DNA from: Capsaspora owczarzaki ATCC 30864
Taxonomy: Eukaryota; Opisthokonta; Filasterea
Direction: 5' to 3'
Length of the DNA stretch: 64,000 nt
Assembly: GCF_000151315.2 (NCBI RefSeq)
Contig: NW_011887296.1
Coordinates: 196,643-260,642 of the forward strand
Every line of letters starts with the position of its first letter. Position 1 is the first letter of the stretch. Below are positions 11,456 to 23,216 of this stretch, in pieces. The translations under genes were made by a program, and so were the position numbers. The notes beneath the pieces were generated by a model, which was given only the letters and a program-made list of their open reading frames with translations, was not told the origin of the DNA and ran no database searches.

Positions 11456-13554
11456 TTACTCTTGAGCAACTTCTTGGCCCTCCTCGCCATCATCTTCGGC
11501 AGTGGCCTCTTGGTACTGCTGGTACTCGGAGACGAGGTCATTCATGTTAGCCTCGGCCTCAGTGAATTCCATCTCGTCCATGCCCTCAGAAGTGTACCAG
11601 TGCAAGAAAGCCTTGCGACGGAACATGGCAGTGAACTGCTCGCTAACACGCTTGAACAGCTGCTGGATGGCAGTGTTGTTGCCAATGAAGGTGGCAGACA
11701 TGTTAAGACCCTTTGGCGGAACGTCGCAGACGGCAGTCTTGACGTTGTTGGGAATCCAGTCGACAAAGTACGACGAGTTCTTGTTCTGGATGGCAAGCAT
11801 CTGATCGTCGACGTCCTTCATAGAAACCTTGCCGCGGAACATGGCGGCAACGGTGAGGTAGCGGCCGTGGCGGGGGTCGCAGGCAGCCATCATGTTCTTG
11901 GCGTTGAACATTTGCTGAGTGAGCTCGGCGACGGTGACGTTGCGGAAGGACTGGACGTTGCGGGCAGTCAGAGGAGCAAAGCCGGGCATGAAGAAGTGCA
12001 GACGGGGGAAGGGCACGAGGTTGACGGCAAGCTTGCGGAGATCGGCGTTGAGCTGACCGGGGAAGCGCAGGCAGGTGGTGACACCCGACATGGTGCTGCC
12101 AACCAGATGGTTCAAGTCGCTGTAGTTGGGGGTGGTGAGCTTGAGGGTGTTGAAGCAGATCTCGTACAGGGCCTCGTTGTCGATGCAGAAGGTCATGTCG
12201 GTGTTCTCAACCAACTGGTGGACAGAGAGGGTGGCGTTGTAGGGCTCAACGACAGCGTCAGAAACCTTGGGCGAAGGAACGACCGAGTAGGACGAGAGAA
12301 TGCGATCGGGGAACTCTTCGTGGATCTTGGAGATCAGGAGCGTGCCGAGACCTGCGGGAGGAAATGGGTGAACAAGGCAAGCGCCAAGAATTCAGCGACA
12401 AGGATGAGAAACATTGACAGGGACAGTAACGCCTTGAGCAAATCGCAAACAGAGAAATCGGCGAGCGCACACGACCAACCAAATCAAAACGAAACACAGA
12501 AACAAAAAAGCGGTTTTGACTCACCAGAGCCCGTGCCACCGCCGAGCGAGTGGGTGATCTGGAAGCCCTGGAGCGAGTCGCAACCCTCAGCCTCCTTGCG
12601 AACAACGTCAAGGATGGGCTCGATGAGCTCGGCGCCCTCAGTGTAGTGACCCTTGGCCCAGTTGTTGCCAGCGCCGTTTTGACCAAAAACAAAGTTGTCC
12701 GGGCGGAAGAGCTGGCCGAGCGGGCCACCGCGGATGGCATCCATGGTGCCGGGCTCGAGATCGACGAGCACAGCGCGGGGGACGTAGCGGCCGTTGCCAG
12801 ACTCGTTAAAGTAGACGTCTGCGCGCTCGAGCTGGAGCGGATTGTCGCCGACATAGACGCCAGAGCCGTCGATGCCGTGCTCGCCCGAGATGACTTCCCA
12901 GAACTGATGAAGCACAAATGGTTTCCGTGTCGCAAGTGTGGTCGCGTTTGTCAAAGCACAGGTCCAAGTACAAGTGAGCATAGCGGTTGGATTGCATCAA
13001 AAGTTCAATCCTGCACCAGCAGCCGGACCCAACGCCAACAGTCAGTTTCTTCTCTGCCCAGCAAGGCCTTCCCATAAAGCGCCCTCAAGAGAAGAACGGA
13101 GGATGGGCGGTCGAGGAGCAAGAGGAGCAAGAGGAGCAAAGGGCGGCATGAGACGAGAGATCTCTGTTCTTCATCCTCAGCCTCCCCTGAATCCCCACTT
13201 CCAATCCCCCCCCCTCCCAAAGCACAGAATGGACAGTGTCTCTGTTGTGTCAAAAACCACGCGCGAAACCCGTCGCTCGCTCAGAACCGAAGAAAATCAC
13301 TGCAAAACACAGACCAAAAAAAAAAAAACGAAACAAAAAAAAAAAAGCCCGCCAAAAATGCATCCAAAAAGAAAACCGTTTCAAAAAGAACAGCTCGAAG
13401 CTTTCTTTGCTTGCTGGCAGAATCACAGTGAAGATGGAGAACAAGCGAGAGAATCAAAGCGATGCCCCCAAAAAATAAAAGATAGGAGGCGCACCTTGGT
13501 GCCGATCTGGTTGCCGGCTTGGCCGCATTGAATGGCAATAATATCGCGAGGCAT
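11456..13554 (-). CDS. Beta-tubulin, copy 1
   Basis: Three exons: 13495-13554, 12525-12903 and 11456-12351 (444 residues), with introns of 591 and 173 bp. The body is clearly beta type: [20 protein letters not shown] (GTP-binding loop), [35 protein letters not shown], and [19 protein letters not shown] before a short acidic tail ([14 protein letters not shown]). The N terminus is [18 protein letters not shown] instead of MREI, the usual autoregulatory tetrapeptide of beta-tubulin. It lies head-to-head with copy 2 and shares its first intron position (after Lys of QIGTK), but has an extra intron inside the GGGTGSG loop. Long stretches are identical at DNA level to copy 2. Confidence 0.97.
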
Positions 13555-14219
13555 TGTGAAGCGGGAAAAAAGACAAAAAAAAAAAAAAAACTGGTTGTAA
13601 TGTAAAAATCAAACAAAGAGTGGCGCCGAAAAAAAAAAAAAAAAAATCGAGAGCAAAAAAAAGAACGTTTTTGTTTTGTTTGTTCGACTACGCTGGCGTC
13701 ATTTGCCGTCAGCCATCGGGGGCAGTGAAGCAAACGTCTTGGAATGGATGAGACACTCACCACGAAGCTCCATTCTCCTGGATGTGCGTCGCTGCGAAGA
13801 TTCTGCTGCAACAGCACGCTGAGTTCAGAACTTGTCAAACTCCTAAAACGGGACTTGGGAAATGGCGGGAGATAAACGGCGAACAAAGCGTCGCGAAGGC
13901 AGGACACCAAGCGCCAAGATCTCCAATCAAATGCTGTTCAAAACAGCGCTCGAAGTAGTGCAACGGGGGTTATTAGGAAAGGAGGGGGGACCTGCAAGAG
14001 TTCTGCGACTCGCTGCTTTGCTTCCCTGCGTTTTGCTGCGTCCATGCGTCGCTGCGTCTTTTTGCCACCGGCATTGTCCTGCGTGTTTGTCTGATTGTTC
14101 CCTTTGTCTTAGGGTGATGTATTTCCCATTTTTGTGCCAAGCACAAAACGGCACAAGCTCGCTCAGCTCACTCCTTCTCCAAACACCACCACCAAAAACA
14201 AACCTTTCTCACTTTGACA
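13555..14219. promoter_or_regulatory. Shared bidirectional region between the two beta-tubulins
   Basis: 665 bp lie between two divergently transcribed tubulin starts, so promoters for both must be here. It contains poly(A) runs at about 13576-13591 and 13629-13645. I see no unmistakable TATA box. The plus-strand side ends in a pyrimidine-rich leader just before ATG 14220. Confidence 0.6.
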
Positions 14220-16480
14220 ATGGGTCGCGAGATTGTCCACATCCAAACCGGCCAATGCGGCAACCAGATCGGCACCAAGGTAGGAAACCCCGCATCCACA
14301 CTGTTGTTGCCAAAAGGACTCCAATCGCTCGCGACTCGGCAACGAACAACGCGAACGGTCAAAGCGAACGAAATTTTTGAAACAACCAAAAGCCCGCGCT
14401 TTTTTTTTTTTTTTTTTTTTTATTGCGTTGAAAAATTCTGGTTTTTTTTTTCAACAGATTGTTTGATTTGCGTGCTGCATCGCGGTGAGGGTGGAGGGGG
14501 GCGGGGTTCGCCTCGTCACTCGGCGCTGGTGCACATTGCTGCCTTTTTGCTTGGTGCCTTCCAGCAACGCGGCACAACGCGCTTCTGCTGAGCCGAGCGA
14601 CAGTGATCTTTTTTTTTTTTTCTTTTTTTTTTGGTTGTTGCGACTCTGCGTTTTGTTCTTTGAGGTGTGTCCCCCCATCATCATTCGCCTGCGCCTTCAT
14701 CCTCGTCTTTGCCACTCTCGTGACATTCTTGTCGTGGACTGTGGCGCGCCTCGCTTTGCGCTTGGCCCGAGCGAGCGCGTCGCAGCGAAATGCAAAACCA
14801 GCAACACCGCGTGATCTCGTTGATTTTCCGTTTCGCTGCTGCGTGCCGCCCGTCGGCTCTCGCTCCGCTCCCTCTTCGCCGGTGCATCCCGCTGCTCCCC
14901 CGCGTCGCTCTCTGGTGCGTTGGGTGGTCTGTTCGCGGCTTCAGCACCCGGCTCTCCTCGCGCGGCTCTCCTTCGCTGGCTCTTCACTCTCGCTCACGAT
15001 CGCTCTCGTCATTCTTTTCTCTCTTTTTTTTTTTTTTTTTTTCTTTCATGCGTGGCTTCCATTTGATTTATTATTATTGAATTGTTTTAATTTTTCAACT
15101 TTTTTTTTTCATTTTTTGTTTTCATTTTTTTTTTCATTTTTTCATTACCTCACTTTTTGCGTTTTGTTTGATTCTTCTGTGCATCGATTGTAGTTCTGGG
15201 AAGTCATCTCGGGCGAGCACGGCCTCGATGGCACTGGCACGTACGTTGGCGACAACCCGCTCCAGCTCGAGCGCTCGGATGTCTACTTTAACGAGTCTGG
15301 CAACGGCCGCTACGTCCCCCGCGCTGTGCTCGTCGATCTCGAGCCCGGCACCATGGACGCCATCCGCGGTGGCCCGCTCGGCCAGCTCTTCCGCCCGGAC
15401 AACTTTGTCTTTGGCCAGAGCGGCGCTGGTAACAACTGGGCCAAGGGTCACTACACTGAGGGCGCCGAGCTCATCGAGCCCATCCTCGACGTCGTTCGCA
15501 AGGAGGCTGAGGGCTGCGACTCGCTCCAGGGCTTCCAGATCACCCACTCGCTCGGCGGTGGCACGGGCTCTGGTCTCGGCACGCTCCTGATCTCCAAGAT
15601 CCACGAAGAGTTCCCCGATCGCATCCTCACCTCGTACTCGGTCGTCCCTTCGCCCAAGGTTTCGGATGCCGTCGTTGAGCCCTACAACGCCACCCTTTCC
15701 ATCCACCAGCTGGTCGAGAACACCGACATGACCTTCTGCATTGATAACGAGGCCTTGTACGAGATCTGCTTCAACACCCTCAAGCTCACCACCCCCAACT
15801 ATGCCGATCTCAACCATCTCGTCTCCAACACCATGTCGGGTGTCACCACCTGCCTGCGCTTCCCCGGTCAGCTCAACGCCGATCTCCGCAAGCTTGCCGT
15901 CAACCTCGTGCCCTTCCCCCGTCTGCACTTCTTCATGCCCGGCTTTGCTCCTCTGACTGCCCGCAACGTCCAGTCCTTCCGCAACGTCACCGTCGCCGAG
16001 CTCACTCAGCAAATGTTCAACGCCAAGAACATGATGGCTGCCTGCGACCCCCGCCACGGCCGCTACCTCACCGTTGCTGCCATGTTCCGCGGCAAGATCT
16101 CCATGAAGGACGTCGACGACCAGATGCTTGCCATCCAGAACAAGAACTCGTCGTACTTTGTCGACTGGATTCCCAACAACGTCAAGACTGCCGTCTGCGA
16201 CGTTCCGCCAAAGGGTCTTAACATGTCTGCCACCTTCATTGGCAACAACACTGCCATCCAGCAGCTGTTCAAGCGTGTTAGCGAGCAGTTCACTGCCATG
16301 TTCCGTCGCAAGGCTTTCTTGCACTGGTACACTTCTGAGGGCATGGACGAGATGGAATTCACTGAGGCCGAGTCCAACCTCAACGATCTCGTCTCCGAGT
16401 ACCAGCAGTACCAAGAGGCAACCGCTGAGGACGACCACGTTGAGGGCGAGCAGGACGCATCTGCTATTGCCGAGGCTTAA
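14220..16480 (+). CDS. Beta-tubulin, copy 2
   Basis: Two exons, 14220-14279 and 15194-16480, encode 448 residues; the 914-bp intron is T-rich and unusually long for this window. The sequence begins [18 protein letters not shown], so a Gly is inserted into the MREI motif. The GTP loop [31 protein letters not shown] and the end [19 protein letters not shown] are typical. It differs from copy 1 at only a few residues (for example FGQSGAG versus [17 protein letters not shown] versus [10 protein letters not shown]) plus the tails and the first 18 residues. The copy-1 intron in the GTP loop is absent. Confidence 0.97.
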
Positions 16481-16787
16481 ACGGTGCATCTCGCCTTGAC
16501 TGCATCCTTTTTAGACTTGCCGCAACCAACTACATACACCCCACACATCTCTCCCCCCCCCCCAAAAAAAAACACCCCCGTCGACACGATCCCCTTGCCG
16601 CCTCTGGAGCATGCTCTTCGTTGTCATTGCGTTGATTACTTTTTGATAGCATTAAAACAAAACAAAAAACAAAACAAATTGAGCGTTGATCGTGTTCTAT
16701 TCACTCTCAGGGTTTTGAGTCAGATTATTATCATTCAACCTCCCAGTTTGGGTTGTAGGTTCACTCTTTCATTGACTTGTTGGAATC
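16481..16787. other. Spacer between beta-tubulin 2 and TRPT1
   Basis: 307 bp with C- and A-runs (16552-16570) and an AAAACAAAAC-rich stretch near 16655. It holds the tubulin 3' flank and the TRPT1 promoter. No gene is seen. Confidence 0.6.
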
Positions 16788-17812
16788 ATGTCGCGTCGAG
16801 GTGGCGGTAGCGCCGGCGGTTTTTCCACGCGCGGTGGAGCAAGCGGATCGTCCAGTGCCAAGCAAGACGTCCAGCTGTCCAAGTTGCTCTCGTACATTCT
16901 GCGCCATGGTGCGCACAAGCAAGGCATGTGCTCTGAGCTTTTGATCGGTTTGACCGTGCGAGAAGGACCGATTTTGCTGACCGAGTGCTTTGACGTTGGC
17001 TGGTTACATAACGGGCACACACTCAGGCGTTCCCATCAGCCCTGAAGGCTTTGTTGATGTCGAGGTACTTCTTGGTTTTCCCGATTTCCGCGCTTACACG
17101 GTGGCTGACGTGCGCCGGGCAGTGACGTCCAGCGACAAGCAGCGATTCGCATTGGAAGAGCGCATCACTGATGACAATCCCGTTGCAAGGCTGTACATTC
17201 GAGCAAACCAAGGTCATACTATCGAAGTGGGTCTCTGCGTACAAAGTGCAACGTTGCATGATTCACCATTCCGATCTCGTTGCACGGTGACTCACGCTCT
17301 CATGCGGTGTAGGTGGAGGCGCTCGAGCTCTCGCCAATTACGGCAAGCGAAGATGCACCCATCGTTGTGCACGGAACGTACGATGCCGCTTGGGACCTCA
17401 TCAAGAGCCAAGGGTTGTCGCGCATGAAACGAAACCACATTCACTTTGCCGTTGGGCTTCCAGGAGCGAGCGGCGTGATTAGTGGTTTGTTTATTTGCTT
17501 TTGGCTTTCTGAGCGCGCATGGGGTATGAATGTTGTTCTGGAGCTTACAAACCTTCGCTCGCTTCCTTCTGTGCACGTGCAGGCATGCGTTCGGACGTGA
17601 CTGTGCTGATTTATTTGGATGTGGCTCGAGCGCTTGCTGACGGCATCCCTTTCTTCCGATCAAGTAACAACGTCATTCTCTCGCCTGGACTGGAGAATGG
17701 CTCGATTCCAGCAAAGTACTTTTCGCAGGTCCGGCGCTGCAAGAATGGCGTTGCAGGAGGTAGGTGCCGGATTGTTATTGTCATGGGAGATTGGTGCCAG
17801 CGAACTTACTAG
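16788..17812 (+). CDS. TRPT1: tRNA 2'-phosphotransferase (Tpt1/KptA family)
   Basis: Four exons, 16788-16923, 17027-17226, 17313-17484 and 17583-17812, give about 245 residues. The enzyme removes the 2'-phosphate left at the splice junction of tRNAs, using NAD+. Family motifs: LSKLLSYILRHGAHKQG, ISPEGFVDVEVLLG, the NAD-binding RANQGHTIE, IVVHGTYDAAWDLIKSQGLSRM, HIHFAVGLPG, SGMRSDVTVLIYLD and ALADGIPFFRSSNNVILSPG. The first intron appears to use a GC donor (CAAG|GCATGT), because only this keeps KQG-V-PISPEG in frame. After RRCKNGVAGG a donor-like GTAGGT could splice to another C-terminal exon; otherwise translation ends at the TAG at 17810. Confidence 0.92.
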
Positions 17813-18178
17813 ACGATTCAAATCTTGGTGTTTTGCATTGGCGCGACCTTCTCAGCTTCGCTTTTGTGAGATTTTGTTGGTGAATTTGAACCATATTAGA
17901 ATAGATAACATGATGACTGCTCAACCACGCATACATTGAGCTCGATAGTCAAGGGGAGAAAGGACCAGAACGCCCATGTTTGCTATGAACGACAAAGTTA
18001 CCATCTCGTGCTTGCAGCACAATAGTGCATTTAAGACTCCAACGAAACCCATCCACAAGGAATCAGAACAACTGCATTCACTGTTTTGTCACAGTACTTT
18101 CGCGGCAATAATCACAAGCTCAAAACATCAACAAAAAAAAAAAAAAAAAAAAAAACGAAACATTCAACCGCCCTCAGC
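17813..18178. other. Convergent spacer, TRPT1 / trehalase-like
   Basis: 366 bp between two 3' ends. It contains a 20-bp A-run near 18133-18154. No gene or structured RNA is recognised. Confidence 0.6.
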
Positions 18179-21011
18179 CTACTCTTCGAAAAACGGAACA
18201 AGACTCATCTGCGAATCAAAGTTGCAGATGAGATGGAGGGCCAGGCTGGCATGCGAGGCGTTGACGGAGCGGGCAGCAGCGAGCAACGACTTTGACATTT
18301 TGCCAACATGGTCGGGGAGTGGATCGATCTGACCCGAGTCTCGCTGATCGGAATGGTAGCTGGTGGAGGTGTCACACTCCTGCTCCACGGCTTCGCGTTC
18401 CATCTCGAGGCGACGCCAGAGCCTCCAAAACCGGTTCATCCAGCCTTTGGTAATGCGCTCGGACAGCTGAGCAGCGCGTGGACTGTGGGCTGCCGCGCGA
18501 TTCAAGCCCTCAATGATCAGCAACTGCACATGCGGGCGCAAGAGCGAGTCTGAGGGATTGGTGTCAAGAACCTGTCCGGTTTTGGCATCCAACGCCTCTG
18601 GCAAGCCTCCCGCGGTCTCAATCATGCCTGGTCCACCCGCATCAATGAGGTGGGCCAATCTGTCCACCGCTTGGGCTACAATGTCTGGTCGCTGGTCGTA
18701 TGCACCACACCAGAGGGGTGTGAGCGAGGATGCAAGCAGCTTGTCTGTATGTGCCAGCCGAAACTCTTGGGTACTCCAATCGTGCCAGGAGTTGTTGGTT
18801 TCGTGATTGAACAACACCTGATGGAGCGACGACCGGCGCTCGTTTGCTGCGCGCGACATGCGGTTGAGCTGTTGCTCGTAGAACATGGCGTCCGTCTGAC
18901 CAGCCCGACTTCCGCGCAGCGTGCGGCAAATCAAGGCCATGTCGACCTCCATGCCATAGAGCAAGGCATTCAAATCAACTGGAATCATGTCAGTCACATT
19001 GATCCGCGAGAGGTCGTCAGGGTTGTCCTCTGGCAGCCAGCGATAGTGGCTGGCTCGAGTCGCGAATGGATTCCACTGCATGCTCGCGGCGTTCCGTTCG
19101 CCTGATGGTTCGGTGCTTGGCAGCGTCCATCCGCTCTCAGACATGGCACCCAGCTGTCGATACAAGCGAACACGCTTGGCAGGGTGCGGCTCGAGACGCT
19201 CAGCCAAGTCGACGTCTTCCGTGTGCCACTCGGGCCGCGGCGTGTCTAGCTCAGCTCCGTACGTGCTGAGAAACGGCGGAGCTGGTGCATCCCGGTGAAC
19301 CATGGACGTTTGTGGGACTGCTGGCGCGGGTACTTGCCGATTGACGGTGCCATTGAAGGCTCGGTTCACCGTCCAAAAGTGGTGCTCCTTGAGCAGCACT
19401 GCGTAAATGTGACCGAGCCAGTTGCAGCAGTCCGAGTCGGCGAGTGCCGCAGGTGTGGGAGAGCTTGTGGTGGGTTGGTGCGTCTTGACCGAGGGCGAGC
19501 CAGGAATCGGCGCAGGGGACGAGGGCTGGCGCGACATGGCCGACGCGCAAGTGCTGCGTCCAATGCTTGGGCAATGCGTCAAGCTTGCAAACAGCGCGGG
19601 CGAGATTCCCGGCCAGGAGGATGCCACTCGCATGACCATGTCCGCGAGCAACGGCGGATGACTGCGATGCAGGGCATACATGCGGTTGAGGAACGGAACA
19701 TGGCCAAACTGCTCGACCGAGCCGGCGAGGTTTTCCACCATCCCACGCGCTGTCGTGTGCATTCCAGCTGCAATCAGGCCTGTCACCATCAGGTGCGTGT
19801 CCCAGTACGTCAGATTGGTCGCAGGATCAGCTGCCAGCGGCAAGGGAGTAACCCAGCAGTTGGGTGCCGGAATCAGCGAGCTCCTGCCGTAGTCGCTCTC
19901 TTCGGGATGGATGCCTTCGACGGCATGGCGGCATAGCGTGTCGACCAAGTGGCGAAGCCAAGAGCACGAGGATGAGAGCACGTGGTAAGGAATCGCGTTG
20001 GACGACGGGGCAGGTGAGGACGACGAGACATGAGCTGGAGAAGCCACCGGCCGCGCGATCGGGTGGCTTTTGGAGGACGAACGAGCTTGCGCCATCATGG
20101 TAGAGATTGGAGCCAACGGTGCGAGTCCGCGCTGCGAGTGCAATGTGGATGGGTTGGAAGGCGGGCTGGAGTGTTTCGTCGTGGGCGAAGGAGGAGGCGG
20201 GCTAGGGGCTGATGGCGCGTTGGACGAGCCGGATGGCGGATGGGTGAGCGGGGCCGACTCTGCGCCACTATCGTGATGGGAGAGCGCTCGGCCGTAAGTG
20301 GTTGGAGCGCGCGTCACTGCCGGGCCGGGTAGCAGACCTCCCGGATGCAAAGCGTGGTCCGGGCGGGCGGCTTCTGTGTGAGCCGCTTCAGTGGGAGCGG
20401 CTTCTGGGCGAGCAGCTTCATGAGCACTGCTTGATTGGTCATGCGACGAGCTCCGGGCAGCTGTAGAACGATAATTGTTCACAGGAACGCTCGAGCGACG
20501 ACCCGACCGTTTCATCGTGCCAAATGTCAGGGCGCTGAACGAGCTTCGGCGACCACCAGATGTAGGCGAGCCTCCAGGGCCTGCGCCTTCCGCCCACATG
20601 CTAGGCGACCCATTGTTGGCCGTCGGGATTCGGACAAAGGCCGGCGTGTCCGAGGGCAGGCATTGACGAACTTCCACGCCCGGGCGTTCAAAATGCTGCG
20701 CCACAAATTCTGCCAGCTGCTCGCGGGTAGGGCAGTCTCCAAGTCCCGCCGAGGCACGCATGACTACGACAGCACAACAAATGAGGATGGGTGCAAGGAA
20801 TGAGAAAGGAGAAACAAAAAAAACAAAAACACGGTGGCGTTGAAAGAACGCTACAATTCCTTCCTTTTCCCCTCGCTCGCTCCTTCCTCTCGTCCATCCC
20901 AAGCGGGATTTTTTTTTACCTGCGGCAGGAGTGTCTTTCAAGCTGCAGTTGACAAAGGTACTCGAGTTTGTAAAGACTCCTGCACGTTGCACGCGATTGA
21001 CCAGAGTGCTG
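18179..21011 (-). CDS. Trehalase-fold (GH37) protein without the catalytic motifs
   Basis: Exon 20920-21011 (LVNRVQRAGVF and STFVNCSLKD, matching the trehalase start) joins exon 18179-20763 in phase. Family features: TREQLAEFVAQHFERPGVEV, TYWDTHLMVTGLIAAGMHTT, ARGMVENLAGSVEQFGHVP, MYALHRSHPPLLADM, VTDMIPVDLNALLYGME and LTPLWCGAYD. But the signatures needed for hydrolysis are gone: PGGRFxE before YWD is replaced by AADPATN, the acid Asp of ESGWD is Thr (ESGWTLPS), QWDxPxGWxP reads VLDTNPSDSLLRP, and the C-terminal GGGGEYxxQxGFGWTNG with the base Glu is absent. A 200-residue Ser/Pro/Ala-rich insert follows residue 80 or so. I infer a pseudoenzyme. At least one upstream exon (phase 2) with a signal peptide is missing; MPSTLICLVMFMYLVGSLSC at 21608 downward is a candidate. 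Confidence 0.82.
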
Positions 21012-21114
21012 CTGTCGAAACCAAAATGACAAAGTAATCAAACAATAAATGCGAAAAAACGAAATTTGTTAGCACGTCGCTCAGAAAACAAAAAGTAGAG
21101 AAATCCAGCGACAA

Positions 21115-21118
<4 letters not shown>

Positions 21119-21151
<33 letters not shown>
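21119..21151 (+). repeat. (CA)n microsatellite
   Basis: About 16 CA units between the recognised trehalase-like exons and the ARF 3' end, probably in a trehalase-gene intron. Confidence 0.95.
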
Positions 21152-21152
<1 letters not shown>

Positions 21153-21696
21153 AAACACCACTTCAACTTTGTTGCTGTGCTCGACTCGCAGAGTGACATC
21201 CGACGAGGTGTGTTTGGATGAGCGCTTGATTTTGCAGCGTCGAGCATGCTTCACAGTTTTTGACCATTTCCCAGCGTATTATCGAGGAATCGCCCAGCAA
21301 CACATCTGAAGCGTCCGTCGGTTCAAAACACCATCCAAAAGTACCTCGAGTACCAGTGAACAGTGTCACTGCTCTCAACTTGGTCACCCGAGGACCGCTC
21401 CTGCTTGAATGTTGTGGTTGCGGCGGCTACATTGGCTTGAGGATGAAAAGGATGCGGCGAATCACAGCGTTTGGGTTGGTGGTGTCGCAGTAAATGTTGC
21501 TGCATCGTTGTTCTTTTTGTCAAAGAAGAAGGGAAGGACTGGGCTGGAACAACTCAAACTTCCTACTAAATACATGAACATAACGAGACATATCAATGTT
21601 GATGGCATCGAATTGAATAGATGTTTTTTTTTGTTTTTTTTTTTTTTGTTTTTTTTGCTTGACTCTAAACGACAGTGCGATTGGCTAATTATTGGC

Positions 21697-23059
<1,363 letters not shown>

Positions 23060-23216
23060 CGTTTTGTAGTGCAGATTTGTATTGGAATAAAGAAAGAAGG
23101 ACTGCATTTTGTAATATTGTAATATTGTATGACGCTGCATAATGCATTGCCTTTGCTTCTTCTTCTACTGTTTGAAATCCAATAGAAAAAAGGCTCACTC
23201 TCGAGTCTCTTCAACA
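23060..23216. promoter_or_regulatory. Very short bidirectional promoter, ARF / aminopeptidase
   Basis: Only 157 bp separate two divergent start codons. It contains AT-rich blocks with repeated AATATTGTAATATTG near 23112-23127. Both promoters and 5'UTRs must fit here, so co-regulation is possible. Confidence 0.55.

Noticed and set aside
11117-12646. 509-codon plus-strand open frame, and its 451-codon counterpart on the minus strand at 15134-16489
   Set aside because: Both are antisense to the beta-tubulin genes; GC-rich third positions remove stops from the opposite strand.
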